Virus record (IMG/VR): IMGVR_UViG_3300033143_005101
Location: 1-25,486 of that record
Length of the DNA stretch: 25,486 nucleotides
From: a virus
Direction: 5' to 3' (one strand)
Of the stretch, positions 24,104 through 25,486 are shown piece after piece; positions within the stretch are counted from its first letter, which is position 1; each line of letters begins with the position of its first letter. Below the pieces are notes generated by a model. That model made no database searches, was not told the origin of the DNA, and worked only from the letters and a program-made list of their open reading frames with translations. The position numbers were made by a program, and so were the translations under genes.

Positions 24104-24676
24104 TTAGTTTGTATGTCCTCTTGTGTTATATCTTGTATCATTACGACCAGTTGCTGTTCTATCACTAGCTTTCATTATCTTCTTTTTGTTTTTCATAGCA
24201 TTATCAAATTTCTTTTTCTTTTTCTTGATTTTTTCTTTATTTAATCTGGCATATTTTTTAGAGTAACGATTATGACTCATTTTACTTTTCTTTGATTTGA
24301 GTATAGATTCATCAATATCATCTTGTGATTCCATATCTTGAATAATATCCATAGCTGTCTGTAGTTGGCCCGTATCAAGTATATCTGGATCAATATTCAT
24401 AATGAACGAAAACATTCGCCCAAAAATATGTTCATCCATATTCCATATCATAGGAGTTAGGAAATCTTCTATATTTTCAGTTATATATTTTAGATCTTTT
24501 GCTACTTTTTCCATATAATCTAATACTTGTTCTGCTTTTTTGCCCTTCAATCCTTGTAACGATTTTAGTTTAAATTTTTTTAGTGCTTTTTTATACATAA
24601 CGGTTGCATCTGGGTTAATAGATAAATCAGAATCATAATCTCCTTCATTCAAATATTTATCAATTGTTTTCTTCAT
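24104..24676 (-). CDS. Capsid-targeted acidic/basic two-part protein (paralogue 2)
   Basis: This 190-residue protein begins MKKTIDKYLNE, with a predicted cut after Glu11. A helical middle contains MFSFIMNIDPDIL (88-100) and AMDIIQDMESQDDIDE (108-123). A strongly basic tail follows (SILKSKKSKM onward, with a KIKKKKKKF run). Ile121-Asp-Glu123 is itself an [LI]xE site exactly at the acidic-to-basic junction, so the protease could release a free basic peptide. The plan is shared with the gene at 23236-23637. The role is probably internal head protein or DNA condensation. Its ATG lies inside the previous gene (17-base overlap). Confidence 0.7.
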   Translation of the reverse strand: MKKTIDKYLNEGDYDSDLSINPDATVMYKKALKKFKLKSLQGLKGKKAEQVLDYMEKVAKDLKYITENIEDFLTPMIWNMDEHIFGRMFSFIMNIDPDILDTGQLQTAMDIIQDMESQDDIDESILKSKKSKMSHNRYSKKYARLNKEKIKKKKKKFDNAMKNKKKIMKASDRTATGRNDTRYNTRGHTN

Positions 24677-25040
24677 CTTTTTTCTCCTCTTGTGGATCTT
24701 CTACTGGCTCTTCTTGATTAACACCTCTGGCCATGAATTCTGGTTTTCTCATTGGAACCATTTGGGCACCTCTATCTAATGCGGCCACAATAGCTCTCAA
24801 GGCTAGAATGAACTCACCATGTTCTTTAGAAAGATCTACGAGTAGCTGGTTTACTTTTCTTTGAAACACAGGATTTTCTTCAACCGCATCAATTTGTTTT
24901 TCTATTTGCTCTATAACCGCATCAATTTGTTTTTCTATTTGCTCTATAAACTTTTCGATTTTATCATCAAGTTTATGTAATGAGGGTTTCAGTTTTCGCT
25001 TTTCCTCAGTTAGAAATGTTTTTAGTTTATCGTTACTCAT
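24660..25040 (-). CDS. Capsid-targeted coiled-coil protein with 11-residue repeat
   Basis: This 126-residue protein begins MSNDKLKTFLTE, with a predicted cut after Glu12. A helix with a tandem repeat IEQIEKQIDAV twice (about 33-54) is encoded by an exact 33-bp tandem duplication. A second helix (VNQLLVDLSKEHGEFILALR) follows, and then an acidic tail. The ATG overlaps the stop of the previous gene (ATGA), with a GAAGGTGGG site upstream. It may be a core or scaffold component. No family was recognised. Confidence 0.65.
   Translation of the reverse strand: MSNDKLKTFLTEEKRKLKPSLHKLDDKIEKFIEQIEKQIDAVIEQIEKQIDAVEENPVFQRKVNQLLVDLSKEHGEFILALRAIVAALDRGAQMVPMRKPEFMARGVNQEEPVEDPQEEKKDEENN
24882..24947. 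repeat. 33-bp perfect in-frame tandem repeat
   Basis: Bases 24882-24914 and 24915-24947 are identical (AACCGCATCAATTTG...). The unit encodes 11 residues and lengthens a coiled coil without shifting the frame. Confidence 0.95.
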
Positions 25041-25228
25041 AATATCCCACCTTCTTGAAGTGCTTTTATTTTTTTAATAATGTCTTTATCTAATTGTTTC
25101 TTTTCTTCTTCATTCATATAGACAAACTTATCTATAACTTCATCAAGTGTTAGTTTAAAGTAATACTCTGATGTTCTTTTAGATGGTGATTTTGTTATTA
25201 TATCAAGTTTATCAAGTATATTAGTCAT
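25037..25228 (-). CDS. Small helical protein without the leader motif
   Basis: This protein has 63 residues from ATG 25228 (MTNILDKLDIITKS); a GTG five codons earlier is less likely. It overlaps the upstream gene by 8 bases and the next by 4. Charged helices with LTLDEVIDKFVYMNEEEKKQLDKDIIKKIKALQ. Its N-terminus resembles the longer leaders loosely but lacks [LI]xE after an aromatic residue, so it is not counted as capsid-targeted. Function unknown. Confidence 0.6.
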   Translation of the reverse strand: MTNILDKLDIITKSPSKRTSEYYFKLTLDEVIDKFVYMNEEEKKQLDKDIIKKIKALQEGGIL

Positions 25229-25486
25229 CTTCGTACATTTCACCTGTTTTGTAATTAATTGTTACTGAATAACTTTTCATATCTATTGTATCAAAGTTTA
25301 CTGTTATTTGTTTTTCATTATTATAACTTGTAGATTGATATGATCCTAATATTCTCCACAGCTTTAAATTATTCTTTTTTATATATTCTTTTATTTTCTT
25401 TGCTGAATATGAATTTATTAATGACCATGTTTTTTTATCTTCTTTTGGTTTTATAGATTTTATTATTTTGGCTTCAAATACTATAT
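25221..25486 (-). CDS. C-terminal part of an unknown protein (cut by window edge)
   Basis: The frame is open from the window edge to TAA at 25223-25221, about 87 residues. It reads VFEAKIIKSIKPKEDKKTWS, then NNLKLWRILGSYQST, then KQITVNFDTIDMKSYSVTIN, ending KTGEMYEDD. The mix of a lysine-rich helix and three beta strands suggests a small folded domain. The start lies beyond the window, so the presence of a leader cannot be judged. The family was not recognised. Confidence 0.6.
   Translation of the reverse strand, partial: IVFEAKIIKSIKPKEDKKTWSLINSYSAKKIKEYIKKNNLKLWRILGSYQSTSYNNEKQITVNFDTIDMKSYSVTINYKTGEMYEDD

Noticed and set aside
25037-25228. Possible seventeenth leader-tagged protein
   Set aside because: The N-terminus MTNILDKLDIITKS lacks an aromatic-[LI]-x-E motif.
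1-25486. tRNA genes, CRISPR arrays, integrase, transposase or attachment sites
   Set aside because: No cloverleaf, spaced repeat array, recombinase motif or terminal inverted repeat was recognised on either strand by eye.

Overview
The window looks like part of the genome of a T4-like tailed phage (contractile-tail myovirus type), probably from metagenomic data. The DNA is strongly AT-rich. Every supported gene lies on the minus strand, so transcription runs from high to low coordinates. Genes are packed tightly, with many TAATG/ATGA couplings and AAGGAG-type ribosome sites. Recognised T4 relatives are gp4 (head completion), gp20 (portal), gp67 (prohead core), gp19 (tail tube), a gp26/gp51-family protein, a tape measure (gp29 role) and a gp48-like tube initiator. 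The host cannot be named; Sec signal peptides and Shine-Dalgarno use only fit a bacterium.

Region 1 (25486 down to 17502) is the most striking part. Sixteen mostly small proteins, otherwise largely unrelated, share a 9-14 residue N-terminal leader ending in aromatic-[LI]-x-E (YLNE, YITE, YIIE, FLTE and so on). This matches the T4 capsid-targeting sequence of internal head proteins, which the prohead protease gp21 cuts after [LI]xE. I infer a large set of proteins packaged in the head and probably injected with the DNA. Cargo includes a 2H phosphoesterase (HFT and HVS motifs, as in anti-CBASS Acb1), three adjacent candidate ADP-ribosyltransferase-like proteins, a zinc ribbon protein, an SH3/KOW-like protein and two acidic-then-basic DNA-binding-like paralogues. 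The interspersed genes without the leader (gp4-like, a 164-aa basic protein, a 97-aa beta-rich protein, a 41-aa membrane protein) act as an internal contrast.

Region 2 (17434 to 15681) holds the portal and a short gp67-like core gene. Region 3 (15676 to 4600) is an insertion-like block between head and tail genes. It has two paralogous tail-fibre-like proteins with N-terminal hydrophobic anchors, two paralogous lectin-like secreted proteins sharing a nearly identical 143-bp leader segment, and a 2535-aa secreted protein with three pectate-lyase-like modules plus a C-terminal beta-helix.

Region 4 (4513 to 46) is the tail block: tube, gp26/51-family protein, tape measure, tube initiator. The gp26/51-family gene ends in a textbook U UUU UUA slippery heptamer just before its stop, and a 64-codon open -1 frame follows. 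This predicts a G/GT-like frameshifted tail chaperone pair directly upstream of the tape measure. The gp48-like gene is broken in this assembly by a perfect 35-bp tandem duplication near its start.

Exact T4-type late promoter octamers (TATAAATA) lie in two intergenic gaps, before the tail tube gene and before the gp67-like gene. No tRNA, CRISPR array, integrase or transposase was seen, and no gene-free stretch exceeds 300 bases.
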